In this document: in pieces, positions 32,345 through 42,572 of the stretch
How positions within the stretch are numbered: position 1 is the first letter of the stretch
Layout: each line of letters begins with the position of its first letter
Assembly: GCF_019599295.1 (NCBI RefSeq)
Contig: NZ_JAIEWN010000003.1
Span: 240,127-293,849, forward strand
DNA length: 53,723 nucleotides
Direction: 5' to 3'
Source of the DNA: Oscillochloris sp. ZM17-4
Lineage (GTDB): Bacteria; Chloroflexota; Chloroflexia; Chloroflexales; Chloroflexaceae
Program-made: the position numbers and the translations under genes
Notes under the pieces: model-generated
Databases searched by the model: none
Seen by the model: only the letters and a program-made list of their open reading frames with translations
What the model was told of the DNA's origin: nothing

Positions 32345-32986
32345 TGACACAAACTGCACCATATCGCCGGGGGCGAGGGCGGCGGGGGGGCGGGCCTGCG
32401 GGTCAAACAGGCGCACGTCGGTGCGGCCGATCAGGTGCCAGCCGCCGGGCAGCCGGGCGGGGTAGATCCCGCTCAGGCCGGCGGCGATCGCCACGGAGCC
32501 GGCGGGCACAGCGCTGCGCGGGGTGGCCCGGCGCGGGATGCGCAGGGAATCGGGCAGCGGGCCGATGTAGGGGTAGCCCGGCGCAAAGCCGATCATCATC
32601 ACGCGGTAGGGGCCGGCGCAGTGGAGCGCGACCAGCTCGGCGGGGGAGATGTCGAGGGTCCTGGCGGCGCCCTCCAGATCAGGCCCGTCGTCGCCGCCGT
32701 AGCGCACCGGGACGCGCACCACCCTCCCGGCGCCCTGGTCGCCGGCGGAGACGCCGGCGGAGACCAGGGCGCGCAGGTGGCACTCGACGCCGGCGTAGCT
32801 GACCGCGAGCGGGTCGAAGCAGACGAGCAGCGAGGCGATGGCGGGCACGACGGCGCGCAGCCAGATCGGCGGGCCGGCCTCAAGGGCGGCGGCCAGATCG
32901 AGGGCGGCCCGGTTGGCCGCCCCGCCGTCGTCCTCGGCCTCCATCAGCAGTGCGGAGTCGCCCATCGGGCGGAAGATCCAGCTCAT
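32339..32986 (-). CDS. pxpB: 5-oxoprolinase subunit B (KipI-like)
   Basis: 215 residues. Conserved stretches: FRPMGDSALLME, GFAPGYPYIGPLPDSLRIPRR, AGSVAIAAGLSGIYP, GGWHLIGRTDVRLFDP. Partner of PxpC and PxpA in ATP-dependent 5-oxoproline hydrolysis. It starts at ATG 32986; the longer frame enters a palindromic repeat. It precedes pxpC on the minus strand. Confidence 0.9.
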   Translation of the reverse strand: MSWIFRPMGDSALLMEAEDDGGAANRAALDLAAALEAGPPIWLRAVVPAIASLLVCFDPLAVSYAGVECHLRALVSAGVSAGDQGAGRVVRVPVRYGGDDGPDLEGAARTLDISPAELVALHCAGPYRVMMIGFAPGYPYIGPLPDSLRIPRRATPRSAVPAGSVAIAAGLSGIYPARLPGGWHLIGRTDVRLFDPQARPPAALAPGDMVQFVSL

Positions 32987-32997
32987 ATAGATATCAT

Positions 32998-33054
32998 GTA
33001 GGGCCGAAGCATCAGGGTTGGCGCAGAGCGCCAACCCTGATGCTTCGACCCTAC
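32998..33054. repeat. GTAGGGCCGAAGCAT-family inverted repeat
   Basis: 27-bp arms with one mismatch and a 3-base loop (AGA), beginning GTAGGGCCGAAGCATC. A second member is at 39501-39571. Confidence 0.9.
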
Positions 33055-33056
33055 CT

Positions 33057-33704
33057 TTAAATCACATACAGCAAGATCGCGAAGAAGTGCAAGGTGCTGC
33101 CCGCCAGCACAAAGAGGTGCCAGATCGCGTGGTGGTAGGGCAGGCGGCGCCAGACGTAGAAGATCACGCCGAGGGTGTAGGCCAGGCCGCCCGCCGCCAG
33201 CAGGATGACCCCGGGCAGCGACAGGGCGTCCAGCAGCGGGCGGGCCGCGATCACCACCGCCCAGCCCATACCGATGTACAGGGCGAGCGAGATCGCGACG
33301 TGCCGGCGCAGCAGGGTGGTCTGGAAGGCGACGCCGAAGAGGGCCAGCCCCCAGACGATCCCGAAGAGCGTCCAGCCGAGCGTGCCGCGCAGCGTGACCA
33401 GGGTGAAGGGCGTGTAGGTGCCGGCGATCAGCAGGAAGATCGCCGAGTGGTCGAAGACGCGCAGCGCCTGGCTCACCCGCGGCCCCTGGATGCTGTGGTA
33501 GAGCGTGGAGAAGAGGTAGAGGAAGATCAGGGTGGCCCCGTAGATGCTGACGCTGACGATCTGCCAGGCGTCGCCGTTGAGGCTGGCGAAGGCCACCAGC
33601 ACCGCGAGCCCGGCGATCGAGAGCGCCGCCCCGATCCCGTGGGTCACGGCATTGGCGATGATCTCGCCCAGGCTGAATCGCGATGCGTTGCCGGTTGTCT
33701 GCAT
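33057..33704 (-). CDS. Hemolysin III / TrhA-type membrane protein
   Basis: 215 residues with seven hydrophobic helices. The hallmark residues of the AdipoR/hemolysin III superfamily are visible: ANAVTHGIGA, FSTLYHSIQG, FDHSAIFLLIAGTYTPF, and the final HHAIWHLFVLAGSTLHFFAI, whose His residues form the metal site. Cytoplasmic membrane. It interrupts the 5-oxoprolinase genes, which suggests a chance neighbour. Confidence 0.92.
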   Translation of the reverse strand: MQTTGNASRFSLGEIIANAVTHGIGAALSIAGLAVLVAFASLNGDAWQIVSVSIYGATLIFLYLFSTLYHSIQGPRVSQALRVFDHSAIFLLIAGTYTPFTLVTLRGTLGWTLFGIVWGLALFGVAFQTTLLRRHVAISLALYIGMGWAVVIAARPLLDALSLPGVILLAAGGLAYTLGVIFYVWRRLPYHHAIWHLFVLAGSTLHFFAILLYVI

Positions 33705-33778
33705 AGAGACACCTCTTTCATAGGTCAGGCGAGCTCTGCCGGTTTGACGCGGCGCGTCGTAGATTGTTGCACAACCCT

Positions 33779-34534
33779 TCAGTAGGGGCGGATCTCGATG
33801 CCAGCGGCGACGAGCCCCGCGCGCAGGGCGGCGGCCCGCGCGGCGGCGCCGGGGGTGTCGCCGTGGATGCAGAGGGTGTCGGCCCAGATCGGCACCTGGA
33901 GCCCATCGACGCTGAGGGCGAACCCGCTATCGATAATACTCATGGCCTGCTGCAAGTTCCGGGCCGGGTCGGTGATCAGCGAGTCTGGCAGGCTCCGGCT
34001 GCGCAGGCTGCCGTCCGGCTCGTAGGCCCGGTCGGCGAAGGCCTCGCGGGCCACCCGCAGGCCGGCCTCCTCGCCGGCCGAGATCATCGCGGAGCCGGCC
34101 AGCCCCACCAGCACCAGGTCGCGGCTGAAGGCGGCCACGGCGCGGGCGATGGCCTGGGCGATCAGCGGGGCGCGCGCGGCGTCGTTGTAGAGCGCGCCGT
34201 GGGCCTTCATGTGGCGCAGCTCCACGCCCTCGGCGCGGGCGATGGCGTGCAGGGCGCCGAGCTGGGCCAGCACCATATCCTCGATCTCGGCGGGGTCCAT
34301 CGGGATGCTGCGCCGCCCGAAGCCCTGCAGGTCGGGGTAGCCGGGGTGGGCGCCCACGGACACGCCGAGCTCCTTGCAGCGCCGCACCGTCCGCCGCATG
34401 GTCGCCGGGTCGCCGGCGTGGCCGCCGCAGGCCACGTTCGCCGAGGTGACGTGGGGCAGCAGCGCGGAGTCGTCGCCCATGGGCCAGGGGCCGAAGCTCT
34501 CGCCACAGTCGCAGTTCAGGTCGATAGCTGGCAT
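33779..34534 (-). CDS. pxpA: 5-oxoprolinase subunit A (LamB/YcsF family)
   Basis: 251 residues. Typical motifs: [11 protein letters not shown] at the start, [35 protein letters not shown]-like [10 protein letters not shown], and CIHGDTPGA near the end. First-transcribed member of the oxoprolinase set, separated from pxpB and pxpC by the hemolysin III gene. Confidence 0.94.
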   Translation of the reverse strand: MPAIDLNCDCGESFGPWPMGDDSALLPHVTSANVACGGHAGDPATMRRTVRRCKELGVSVGAHPGYPDLQGFGRRSIPMDPAEIEDMVLAQLGALHAIARAEGVELRHMKAHGALYNDAARAPLIAQAIARAVAAFSRDLVLVGLAGSAMISAGEEAGLRVAREAFADRAYEPDGSLRSRSLPDSLITDPARNLQQAMSIIDSGFALSVDGLQVPIWADTLCIHGDTPGAAARAAALRAGLVAAGIEIRPY

Positions 34535-34612
34535 AGGTGTTGCGTGTTAGGTGTTGAGCGTTGAGTGTGACTCGTCGCTCAATCTGCAATCTGCAATCTG
34601 CAATCGCACAGG
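34535..34612. repeat. Degenerate heptads (GTGTTGA, AATCTGC)
   Basis: Two families side by side: GTGTTGC/GTGTTAG/GTGTTGA/GCGTTGA, then three AATCTGC units. Confidence 0.75.
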
Positions 34613-34643
34613 GGAGGGTAGCACAGGGCCGGGATTTGCGCAA

Positions 34644-34652
34644 TGGTATACT
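34644..34652 (+). promoter_or_regulatory. Extended -10 promoter (TGGTATACT)
   Basis: 44 bp before the Uma2-family ATG. Confidence 0.5.
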
Positions 34653-34695
34653 GAGGAATAGAGATGGCCAGCAGCCCTCACCCAGGAGGACACAC

Positions 34696-35313
34696 ATGGC
34701 AGTGGCGATGGAGAAAACCCGGATGAGCATGAAGATCGCCGGCGAGGAGACCGAGATTGACCTTGCCATCCTCCAGGGCTCGTGGAGCGTTGAGCAGTAC
34801 CTCGGGCTGACCGACCAGACCAATCGCCTGATGGAGTATACCGACGGGGTTATTGAGGTGCTGCCGATGCCGACGCAACAACATCAGATGATTCTGGCAT
34901 TTCTCTACCGGATGTTTTTTGCCTTTGTTGACCAGATGAACGGCACGGTGCTCTTCGCCCCGCTGCGCGTCCAGATCCGGCATGAGCGGTACCGCGAGCC
35001 CGACCTTATGCTGCTTCGCAGCGCCGACGATCCGCGCGCCCAGAACCGCTTCTGGCTCGGCGCGGATCTCGTGGTCGAGATCGTCAGCGATGATCACCCG
35101 GAGCGCGACACGGTGGAGAAGGTGGCGGACTATGCCGAGGCTGGCATCCCCGAGTACTGGATCGTCAGCCCGCTCGGCGGGACGATCAGCGTGCTGACGC
35201 TGGTCGGCGATGCCTATGTGGCCCACGGGGTGTTTCGCTCTGGCGAGCGGGCCGACTCAATGCTGCTGGACGGCTTTAGCGTGAGCGTCGATGAGGTGTT
35301 CGCCGCCAGGTAG
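34696..35313 (+). CDS. Uma2-family (DUF820) putative endonuclease
   Basis: 205 residues. Restriction-endonuclease-like core: LMEYTDGVIEVLPMPTQQHQ (conserved Glu), then YREPDLMLL (PD), and DLVVEIVSDDHPERD (E-x-V/I-S). This is the PD-(D/E)XK Uma2 family, widespread in cyanobacteria and Chloroflexota; its biological role is not established. CAGGAGGA precedes the ATG. Confidence 0.88.
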   Translation: MAVAMEKTRMSMKIAGEETEIDLAILQGSWSVEQYLGLTDQTNRLMEYTDGVIEVLPMPTQQHQMILAFLYRMFFAFVDQMNGTVLFAPLRVQIRHERYREPDLMLLRSADDPRAQNRFWLGADLVVEIVSDDHPERDTVEKVADYAEAGIPEYWIVSPLGGTISVLTLVGDAYVAHGVFRSGERADSMLLDGFSVSVDEVFAAR

Positions 35314-35360
35314 ATTGTCATCTGCGCGATGAGCCGCCTGACAGCAGCAGAGTTTTGCTG

Positions 35361-35369
35361 TGCTATACT
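35361..35369 (+). promoter_or_regulatory. Extended -10 promoter of purF (TGCTATACT)
   Basis: 72 bp upstream of the purF ATG. Confidence 0.5.
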
Positions 35370-35440
35370 TTCGTTAAAGGGCTTAACCAATTATTGAGGA
35401 AAGGTTGCGGGCGCGTGGCGCCTGCGGAGGATCACGCACC

Positions 35441-36889
35441 ATGGAGAGCACCCGCACGCGGGAAGCGATGCCCGAGTTTGACCCGTTCGAGCGCGACGAC
35501 AAGCCCGCGCACGAGTGTGGCATCTTCGGGATCGTCGCCCCCGACGCCGATGTCGCACGGCTGACCTTCTTCGGCCTCTACGCGCTCCAGCACCGCGGCC
35601 AGGAGAGCGCCGGCATCGCCGTGTCAAACGGCCGCGGGCTGCGCTACTATAAGCAGATGGGCCTGGTCTCGCATGTGTTCAACGAGGACAACCTGCGCCC
35701 GCTGGTCGGCCACTTCGCCATCGGCCACACCCGCTACTCCACCACCGGCTCCTCAAAGCTGGAGAACGCCCAGCCCTTTGTGGTCGAGAGCGCCCTCGGC
35801 CCGCTCGCCGTGGGCCACAACGGCAACCTGAGCAACGCCGCCGCGCTGCGCCGCGAGCTGCTCCTGCGCGGCGTGGGCCTGACCAGCACGAGCGACTCGG
35901 AGGTGATCACCCAGATGCTCGCCGGCGGCGAGGGCCGCACCTGGGAGGAGAAGCTGCGGGTGTTTATGGTGCGCGCCCAGGGGGCCTACTGCCTGACGGT
36001 GCTGACCCGCGACGCGCTCTTCGCTGTGCGCGACCCCTGGGGCCTGCACCCGCTCTGCCTGGGCCGCCTCGGCGACCGGGGCTGGGTGGTGGCGTCCGAG
36101 AGCTGCGCCCTCGGCACGATCGGCGCACAGTTTGTGCGCGAGGTGGAGCCGGGCGAGATCCTGATGCTTACCGAGGAGGGGCCGCAGGTGATCGCGCGCA
36201 TGCCGGCCGCGCGGTCGGCCGCCTGCCTCTTCGAGTATATCTACTTCGCCCGCCCCGACAGCGTGCTGCAGGGGGCCTCGCTGCACGCCGTGCGCGTCTC
36301 GCAGGGCCGCGAGCTGGCCCGCGAGTCGCCCGCCGATGCCGACGTGGTCATCCCGGTGCCCGACAGCGCCGTGCCCGCCGCGATCGGCTACGCCCAGGAG
36401 TCGGGAATCCCCTACTCCGAGGGCCTGATCAAGAACCGCTACATCGGGCGCACCTTCATCCAGCCCGACGACCAGCTGCGCAAGGTGGGCATCTCGCTGA
36501 AGTTCAACGCCCTGGCCGAGAACCTGGCCGGCAAACGGGTGGTGCTGATCGACGACAGCATCGTGCGCGGCAACACCTCCGGCCCGATCGTGCGCCTGCT
36601 GCGCGAGGCCGGCGCCACCGAGGTGCATATCCGCGTCTGCTCGCCGCCCATCCGCCACCCCTGCTTCCTCGGCGTCGATATGGCCAGCTACCCCGAGCTG
36701 ATCGCCCACCGCATGAGCATCCCCGAGATCCAGCGCCACCTCGGCGCCGACAGCCTGGCCTACCTCAGCCTCGACGGCCTCATCCGCTCGACCCGCCGCG
36801 AGCCGGGGAACTTCTGCAAGGGCTGCTTCATCGGCGAGTACCCGGTGGATATTGAGGTGCTGGATAAAGAGCTGTTTGAGGTGAGGTGA
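35441..36889 (+). CDS. purF: Amidophosphoribosyltransferase
   Basis: First step of purine synthesis: PRPP plus glutamine gives phosphoribosylamine. 482 residues. The N-terminal nucleophile is Cys26 (HECGIFGIV) after a propeptide to be removed; starting at the ATG at 35468 would shorten it to 16 residues. The Fe-S type cysteines of the B. subtilis class are present (AACLFEYIYF, HPCFLGVDM, NFCKGCFIGEYP). PRPP loop VVLIDDSIVRGNTS. Oxygen-sensitive regulation is known for this class. Confidence 0.96.
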   Translation: MESTRTREAMPEFDPFERDDKPAHECGIFGIVAPDADVARLTFFGLYALQHRGQESAGIAVSNGRGLRYYKQMGLVSHVFNEDNLRPLVGHFAIGHTRYSTTGSSKLENAQPFVVESALGPLAVGHNGNLSNAAALRRELLLRGVGLTSTSDSEVITQMLAGGEGRTWEEKLRVFMVRAQGAYCLTVLTRDALFAVRDPWGLHPLCLGRLGDRGWVVASESCALGTIGAQFVREVEPGEILMLTEEGPQVIARMPAARSAACLFEYIYFARPDSVLQGASLHAVRVSQGRELARESPADADVVIPVPDSAVPAAIGYAQESGIPYSEGLIKNRYIGRTFIQPDDQLRKVGISLKFNALAENLAGKRVVLIDDSIVRGNTSGPIVRLLREAGATEVHIRVCSPPIRHPCFLGVDMASYPELIAHRMSIPEIQRHLGADSLAYLSLDGLIRSTRREPGNFCKGCFIGEYPVDIEVLDKELFEVR

Positions 36890-36890
36890 A

Positions 36891-36933
36891 GAGAGAGGTA
36901 TGGAGAGAGTTTCACTCTCTCCATACCTCTCTC
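36891..36933. repeat. Inverted repeat GAGAGAGGTATGGAGAGAG
   Basis: 19-bp arms around a short TTTCA loop, directly after purF. It could serve as terminator or spacer element. Confidence 0.85.
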
Positions 36934-36949
36934 TGAGGAGCGAAGCGAC

Positions 36950-38008
36950 ATGACGCGCGCCCGCGATCTTGGCATTGCTATCGGCGACCTGCCGACCGGC
37001 CCGTTGAACGCGATCACCGACGTGCCGGGGGTGCTGGTCGGCCACACCACCCTGATCTACGACCAGCCGCGGGTGGCCCGCACCGGCGTGACGATGATCG
37101 TCCCCCGCGACGGCGGGATCTGGTCGGATCACGCCTTCGCCGCCTACCACGTCTACAACGGCAACGGCGAGATGACCGGCCTGCCCTGGATCGATGAGTC
37201 GGGCATGATCGGCGCGCCGATCGGGATCACCAACACGCACCAGGTGGGCGTCGTGCGCGACGCGATCATCCGCTATGCGGTGGACCGCGAGCTCTACGAG
37301 AGCTTCTTCCTGCCGGTGGTGGCGGAGACCTACGACGGCCACCTGAACGACATCGGTGCCTTCCACGTGACGACGGAGCACGCGATCGCGGCGATCGATG
37401 CGGCCCGCGGCGGCGCGGTGGCCGAGGGCAATGTGGGCGGCGGCACCGGCATGAACTGCCACGAGTTCAAGGGCGGCATCGGCACCGCCTCACGGGTGGC
37501 CCAGACGCAGAGCGGCCCCTTCACCGTGGGCGTGCTGGTGCAGACCAACTACGGCCTGCGCGGCGATCTGCGGGTGGACGGGGTGCCGGTCGGGCGGCTG
37601 ATCGGCCCCGAGGTCGTGCCGACGCCCTGGCCCAGACACGACTCGTCCAGCTCGATCATCGTGATCATCGCCACGGACGCGCCGCTGCTGCCGGTGCAGT
37701 GCCGGCGGCTCGCCCAGCGCGCCACCACCGGGCTGGCCCGCGTGGGCGGCTACGGCCACAACTCCAGCGGCGATATCTTCCTGGCCTTCGCCACCGGCAA
37801 CCACCTGCCGGCCGGCCCCGCCGGCCCCTACAACCTGCGCATGCTGCCCCACGAGCAGATCGACCCGCTCTTCCACGGCGTGGCCGAGGCCACCGAGGAG
37901 GCCATCCTCAACGCCCTCTGCGCCGCCGAGACGATCACGGGCTTCCAGGGCCGCGTCTCCCGCGCCCTGCCCCACGACCTGCTGCGCGAGATCATGGCGG
38001 GGAGGTAG
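36950..38008 (+). CDS. P1-family (DmpA-like) aminopeptidase
   Basis: 352 residues. N-terminal nucleophile hydrolase type: NAITDVPGVLVGHTT, PIGITNTHQVG, EGNVGGGTGM, then the autoprocessing region where SSSSIIVIIATDAPL aligns with the DmpA Gly-Ser cleavage site; the nucleophile would be Ser235, with Ser in place of the usual Gly before it. GHNSSGDIFLAFATGN follows. Cleaves N-terminal or beta-amino residues from peptides. Confidence 0.88.
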   Translation: MTRARDLGIAIGDLPTGPLNAITDVPGVLVGHTTLIYDQPRVARTGVTMIVPRDGGIWSDHAFAAYHVYNGNGEMTGLPWIDESGMIGAPIGITNTHQVGVVRDAIIRYAVDRELYESFFLPVVAETYDGHLNDIGAFHVTTEHAIAAIDAARGGAVAEGNVGGGTGMNCHEFKGGIGTASRVAQTQSGPFTVGVLVQTNYGLRGDLRVDGVPVGRLIGPEVVPTPWPRHDSSSSIIVIIATDAPLLPVQCRRLAQRATTGLARVGGYGHNSSGDIFLAFATGNHLPAGPAGPYNLRMLPHEQIDPLFHGVAEATEEAILNALCAAETITGFQGRVSRALPHDLLREIMAGR

Positions 38009-38093
38009 GACGCAGCACGCTGCGTCCCTACGCGCCGCCCCCACACCGATAACCTCCGCTTAACATCTCCTTCACGGGCCGATCACACACCGG

Positions 38094-38102
38094 TGCTACA
38101 CT
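38094..38102 (+). promoter_or_regulatory. Extended -10 promoter (TGCTACACT)
   Basis: About 150 bp before the ABC importer operon. The intervening leader (38103-38250) shows no other recognised element. Confidence 0.45.
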
Positions 38103-38250
38103 CGGCTGCACTGTGTTTGCGCGAGGCAGTTCGAGCCGTGCCGCTCACCGAGACGCGCCCCCACCAGGACAGAGCTGTCTGTGGGCGGCCCGGCTGATCG
38201 TGCCCGCCGGCGCAGCAGATTCTCTACGCTGTCCGAGAAGGAGAGAACCC

Positions 38251-39495
38251 GTGAGCACCGACGATACCCTGAAGAAGAAGCGCGTGCTGGAGCTGAGCCG
38301 CCGCCAGTTCCTGCGCCTGAGCAGCCTGAGCGGGATGGGCATCGCCCTGGCGGCCTGCGGGGCCGCCCCGGCGGCCCCGGCCGCCACGACGGCCCCGGCC
38401 GCCGCCGCCGCCACCGCCGTCCCTGGCCCGCTCCCGGCCGCCCCGGCCGCCGGCCCGATCGACCTCGCCGCCGCCGGCGGCATGGACAAGCTGATCGAGC
38501 TGGCCAAGGCCGAGGCCGAGCTCTCGACGATCGCCCTGCCCGACAGCTGGGCCAACTATGGCGAGATGAAGAAGGCATTTCTCGCCAAGTACCCCTTCCT
38601 CACGCACAACGACCTCAACCCCGACGGCAGCTCGGCCCAGGAGGTCGAGGCGATCAAGGCGAACGCCGGCAACAGCGGCCCGCAGAACCCCGATGTGATC
38701 GACGTCGGCTTCAACTGGGGCAGCCAGCTCAAGGCCGACAAGCTCGTCCAGCCCTACAAGGTGGCCACCTGGGACAGCATCCCGGCCACCCTGAAGGACC
38801 CCGACGGCTACTGGGTCGGCGACTACTACGGCGTGATGGCCTTCGAGGTCAACACCCAGGTGATCGCGAACCCGCCCCAGGACTGGGCCGACCTGCTGAA
38901 GCCCGAGTTCAAGGGCCAGATCGCGCTCGGCGGCGACCCGACCGGCGCGGCCCAGGCGATCTACTCGATCTGGGCGGCCGCCCTCTACAACGGCGGCTCG
39001 CTCGATGACCCCATGCCCGGCCTGGAGTTCTTCAAGAAGCTCAACGACGCCGGCAACCTACTGCCGGTGGTGGCCAGCCCGGCCACGGTGGCCAAGGGCG
39101 AGACGCCGATCACGCTACGCTGGACCTACAACGCCCTCAGCAACCGCGACCAGAACAAGGACGGCGTGGACATCGCGGTGATCATCCCCAAGAGCGGCTC
39201 GCTGGCCGGCCCCTACCTGCAGGCGATCAGCGCCTACGCGCCCCGCCCCCACGCCGCCCGGCTCTGGATGGAGTACCTCTACTCGGACGAGGGCCAGCTG
39301 ACCTGGCTGAAGGGCTACGCCACCCCGGTCCGCTTCGACGACCTGAAGGCGCGCAAGGCCATCCCGCAGGATCTGCTCGACAAGCTGCCGACGACCGACG
39401 CCCCGGTGGCGGTGCCCAGCGAGGCCCAGATCGCGGCGGCCTTCGACACGATCGCCAAGGGCTGGCCCACCGTGGTCGGCGCGACGGTGAAGTAA
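38251..39495 (+). CDS. ABC importer substrate-binding lipoprotein
   Basis: 414 residues from GTG 38251 (AAGGAG 7 bases upstream). SRRQFLRL (16-23) is a twin-arginine motif and LAAC (Cys36) a lipobox, so it is probably a Tat-exported lipoprotein. An Ala/Pro linker (37-72) precedes the binding domain of the family-1 solute-binding type (PotD/AfuA-like): NPDVIDVGFNWGSQL, VGDYYGVMAFEVNTQV, LYSDEGQLTWLKGYATPVR. Ligand could be polyamine, Fe3+ or similar. Confidence 0.88.
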   Translation: MSTDDTLKKKRVLELSRRQFLRLSSLSGMGIALAACGAAPAAPAATTAPAAAAATAVPGPLPAAPAAGPIDLAAAGGMDKLIELAKAEAELSTIALPDSWANYGEMKKAFLAKYPFLTHNDLNPDGSSAQEVEAIKANAGNSGPQNPDVIDVGFNWGSQLKADKLVQPYKVATWDSIPATLKDPDGYWVGDYYGVMAFEVNTQVIANPPQDWADLLKPEFKGQIALGGDPTGAAQAIYSIWAAALYNGGSLDDPMPGLEFFKKLNDAGNLLPVVASPATVAKGETPITLRWTYNALSNRDQNKDGVDIAVIIPKSGSLAGPYLQAISAYAPRPHAARLWMEYLYSDEGQLTWLKGYATPVRFDDLKARKAIPQDLLDKLPTTDAPVAVPSEAQIAAAFDTIAKGWPTVVGATVK

Positions 39496-39500
39496 ATAGT

Positions 39501-39571
39501 GTAGGGCCGAAGCATTCGCAGCGGAAAGCCAGGTGTGCGGAGTCGCATGGCGGCGAATGCTTCGGCCCTAC
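39501..39571. repeat. GTAGGGCCGAAGCAT-family inverted repeat
   Basis: 19-bp outer arms GTAGGGCCGAAGCATTCGC around a 33-base centre; ends 1 bp before the permease ATG, so it could affect translation. Confidence 0.85.
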
Positions 39572-39572
39572 T

Positions 39573-40472
39573 ATGGCGCAAATGATCTCCACCGAAACGA
39601 CATATACGCCCGGGCCGCGCGCGGCGCCCAGGTGGCCCGGCATGGCCTGGCTGGGCGTGGTGCCCTTCCTGGCCTTCATCGTGGCATTCCTGCTCTGGCC
39701 GGCGGCATCGATCGTAGTGCGCAGCTTTCTCGATCAGCAGGGCCGGCTCACGCTCCAGAATATCGCCGACCTGAGCCAGCCCTTCATCGTCAGCTCGTAT
39801 ATCTACACCATCGAGCTGAGCGCGGTGACGGCGGCCGTGGGCGGGCTGTTCGGCCTGCTGCTGGCCTACGCGATCACGGTGGGCGGCCTGCCGAGCTGGG
39901 CGCGGGCCGGCCTGCTCGGCTTCTCAGGCGTGGCCTCGAACTTCGCCGGCATCCCGCTGGCCTTCGCCTTCATCGCCACCCTCGGACAGCTCGGCCTGGT
40001 GACCCAGTGGCTGAAGGGGATGGGGGTCAGCCTCTACCCGGCCTTCAGCCTGTACAGCTTCTGGGGCCTGGCGATCACCTACGTCTACTTCCAGATCCCG
40101 CTGATGGTGCTGATCATGGCCCCGGCCCTCGACGCGATGCGCCGCGACTGGCGCGAGGCCGCCGAGGGCCTGGGGGCGACCGGCTGGCAGTACTGGCGCT
40201 TCGTCGGCCTGCCCATCCTGCTGCCGGCGATCCTCGGCACCATGGCCCTGCTCTTCGGCAACGCCTTCGGCGCCCACGCCACCGCATTCGCCCTCACCGG
40301 CGGCGGCAGCCAGTCCAGCGTGGTCACCATCCTGATCGGCGCGCAGATCAGCAGCGACGCCCTGGCGAACCCCGGCCTCGGCAACGCCCTGGCCCTGGGC
40401 ATGATCGTGATCATGACGATCACGATCGGGCTGTACTCCTGGCTCCAGCGGCTCTCGGAGCGGTGGAAGTAG
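39573..40472 (+). CDS. ABC importer permease 1
   Basis: 299 residues, six helices. The cytoplasmic EAA loop reads REAAEGLGATGWQYWRFVGLPILLPAI. PotB-like position in the operon. The start lies at the edge of an inverted repeat and has no ribosome site; ATG 39582 is an alternative. Confidence 0.88.
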   Translation: MAQMISTETTYTPGPRAAPRWPGMAWLGVVPFLAFIVAFLLWPAASIVVRSFLDQQGRLTLQNIADLSQPFIVSSYIYTIELSAVTAAVGGLFGLLLAYAITVGGLPSWARAGLLGFSGVASNFAGIPLAFAFIATLGQLGLVTQWLKGMGVSLYPAFSLYSFWGLAITYVYFQIPLMVLIMAPALDAMRRDWREAAEGLGATGWQYWRFVGLPILLPAILGTMALLFGNAFGAHATAFALTGGGSQSSVVTILIGAQISSDALANPGLGNALALGMIVIMTITIGLYSWLQRLSERWK

Positions 40473-40477
40473 TACAA

Positions 40478-40547
40478 ATGTTGAATGTTGAATGTTGAAT
40501 GAGCACTGCGGCATTCAACATTCAACATTCAACATTCAACATTAATT
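40478..40547. repeat. AATGTTG heptads, inverted pair
   Basis: Three AATGTTG units, centre GAGCACTGCGG, then four CATTCAA units: a hairpin between the two permease genes. Confidence 0.9.
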
Positions 40548-41336
40548 ATGAAGCGCGCATCTTTTTGGCCCTGGCTCTGGCTGGCCCTCGGGGCGGCCTA
40601 CTTTATCATCCCGCTGGCGGCGACGATGCAGTTCTCGCTCCAGGCCAAGCGCGGCACGCTGGGCTTCACGGCCTACGCCAACATCTTCCGCGACGGCAAC
40701 TTCTTCAGCAGCTTCGCCTTCTCCTTCCAGACGGCCATGGCGACGATCCTGATCAGCGTGCTGCTGATCGTGCCGACGGCCTACTGGGTGCAGCTGCGCC
40801 TGCCGCAGGCCCGCCGGCTGATCGAGCTGCTGACCCTGCTGCCCTTTGTGGTGCCGGCGGTGGTGCTGGTCTTCAGCCTGGCCCGCACCTATAACGGCAC
40901 GCCGCTGACGAATAGCCGCGAGGGCCTGCGCGTGCTGCTGACCGGGGCCTACGTGGTGCTCTCCTTCCCCTACATGTACCGCTCGGTGGACACCGGCCTG
41001 CGGGCGATCAACGTGCGCGCGCTGACCGAGGCGGCCCAGATCCTGGGCGCCGGCTGGCCGACCATCCTGCTGCGGGTGATCTTGCCGAACGTGCTGCTCT
41101 CGGTGCTCAGCGGGGCATTCATCACTTTCGCGATCGTCATGGGCGAGTTCACGATCGCCTCGCTGCTGGCCCAGCCCGCCTTCGGGCCGTACATCAGCCT
41201 GCTGAGCAGCAGCAAGGTCTACGAGCCCTCGGCGCTGGCGGTGGTCAGCTTCGCGCTGACCTGGGCCTCGATCGGGCTGATCCAGTTCCTCAGCCGGGGC
41301 ACGCCCGGCCAGGGCCAGATGGCCGGGCCTCGCTAG
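40548..41336 (+). CDS. ABC importer permease 2
   Basis: 262 residues, six helices. EAA loop TEAAQILGAGWPTILLRVILPNVLLSV. PotC-like partner of permease 1. ATG 40548 follows TTAATT with no strong ribosome site. Confidence 0.88.
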   Translation: MKRASFWPWLWLALGAAYFIIPLAATMQFSLQAKRGTLGFTAYANIFRDGNFFSSFAFSFQTAMATILISVLLIVPTAYWVQLRLPQARRLIELLTLLPFVVPAVVLVFSLARTYNGTPLTNSREGLRVLLTGAYVVLSFPYMYRSVDTGLRAINVRALTEAAQILGAGWPTILLRVILPNVLLSVLSGAFITFAIVMGEFTIASLLAQPAFGPYISLLSSSKVYEPSALAVVSFALTWASIGLIQFLSRGTPGQGQMAGPR

Positions 41337-41364
41337 GCGATTGCAGATTGCAGATTGCAGATTG
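41337..41364. repeat. ATTGCAG heptads, 3 copies
   Basis: GATTGCAGATTGCAG-type units between permease 2 and the ATPase gene. Confidence 0.9.
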
Positions 41365-41380
41365 GCGGCGGGTATAACCT

Positions 41381-42457
<1,077 letters not shown>

Positions 42458-42550
42458 GGCGCTGAGGATGATGAGTGCCTCAGCTCCTCAGCGCCTCAAC
42501 TCCTCAGTGCCTCAGTGATTCCGTGCCTCAGTGATTCCGTGCCTCAGTGA
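42458..42550. repeat. CCTCAGTG-type octad repeats
   Basis: CCTCAGCT/CCTCAGCG/CCTCAACT/CCTCAGTG units pair with GAGGCACTGAGGCGC-like units on the left. TGGTATCAT (42556-42564), an extended -10, follows 9 bases before the next ATG, which would make that message leaderless. Confidence 0.7.
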
Positions 42551-42572
42551 TGCTGTGGTATCATGGCCGGCT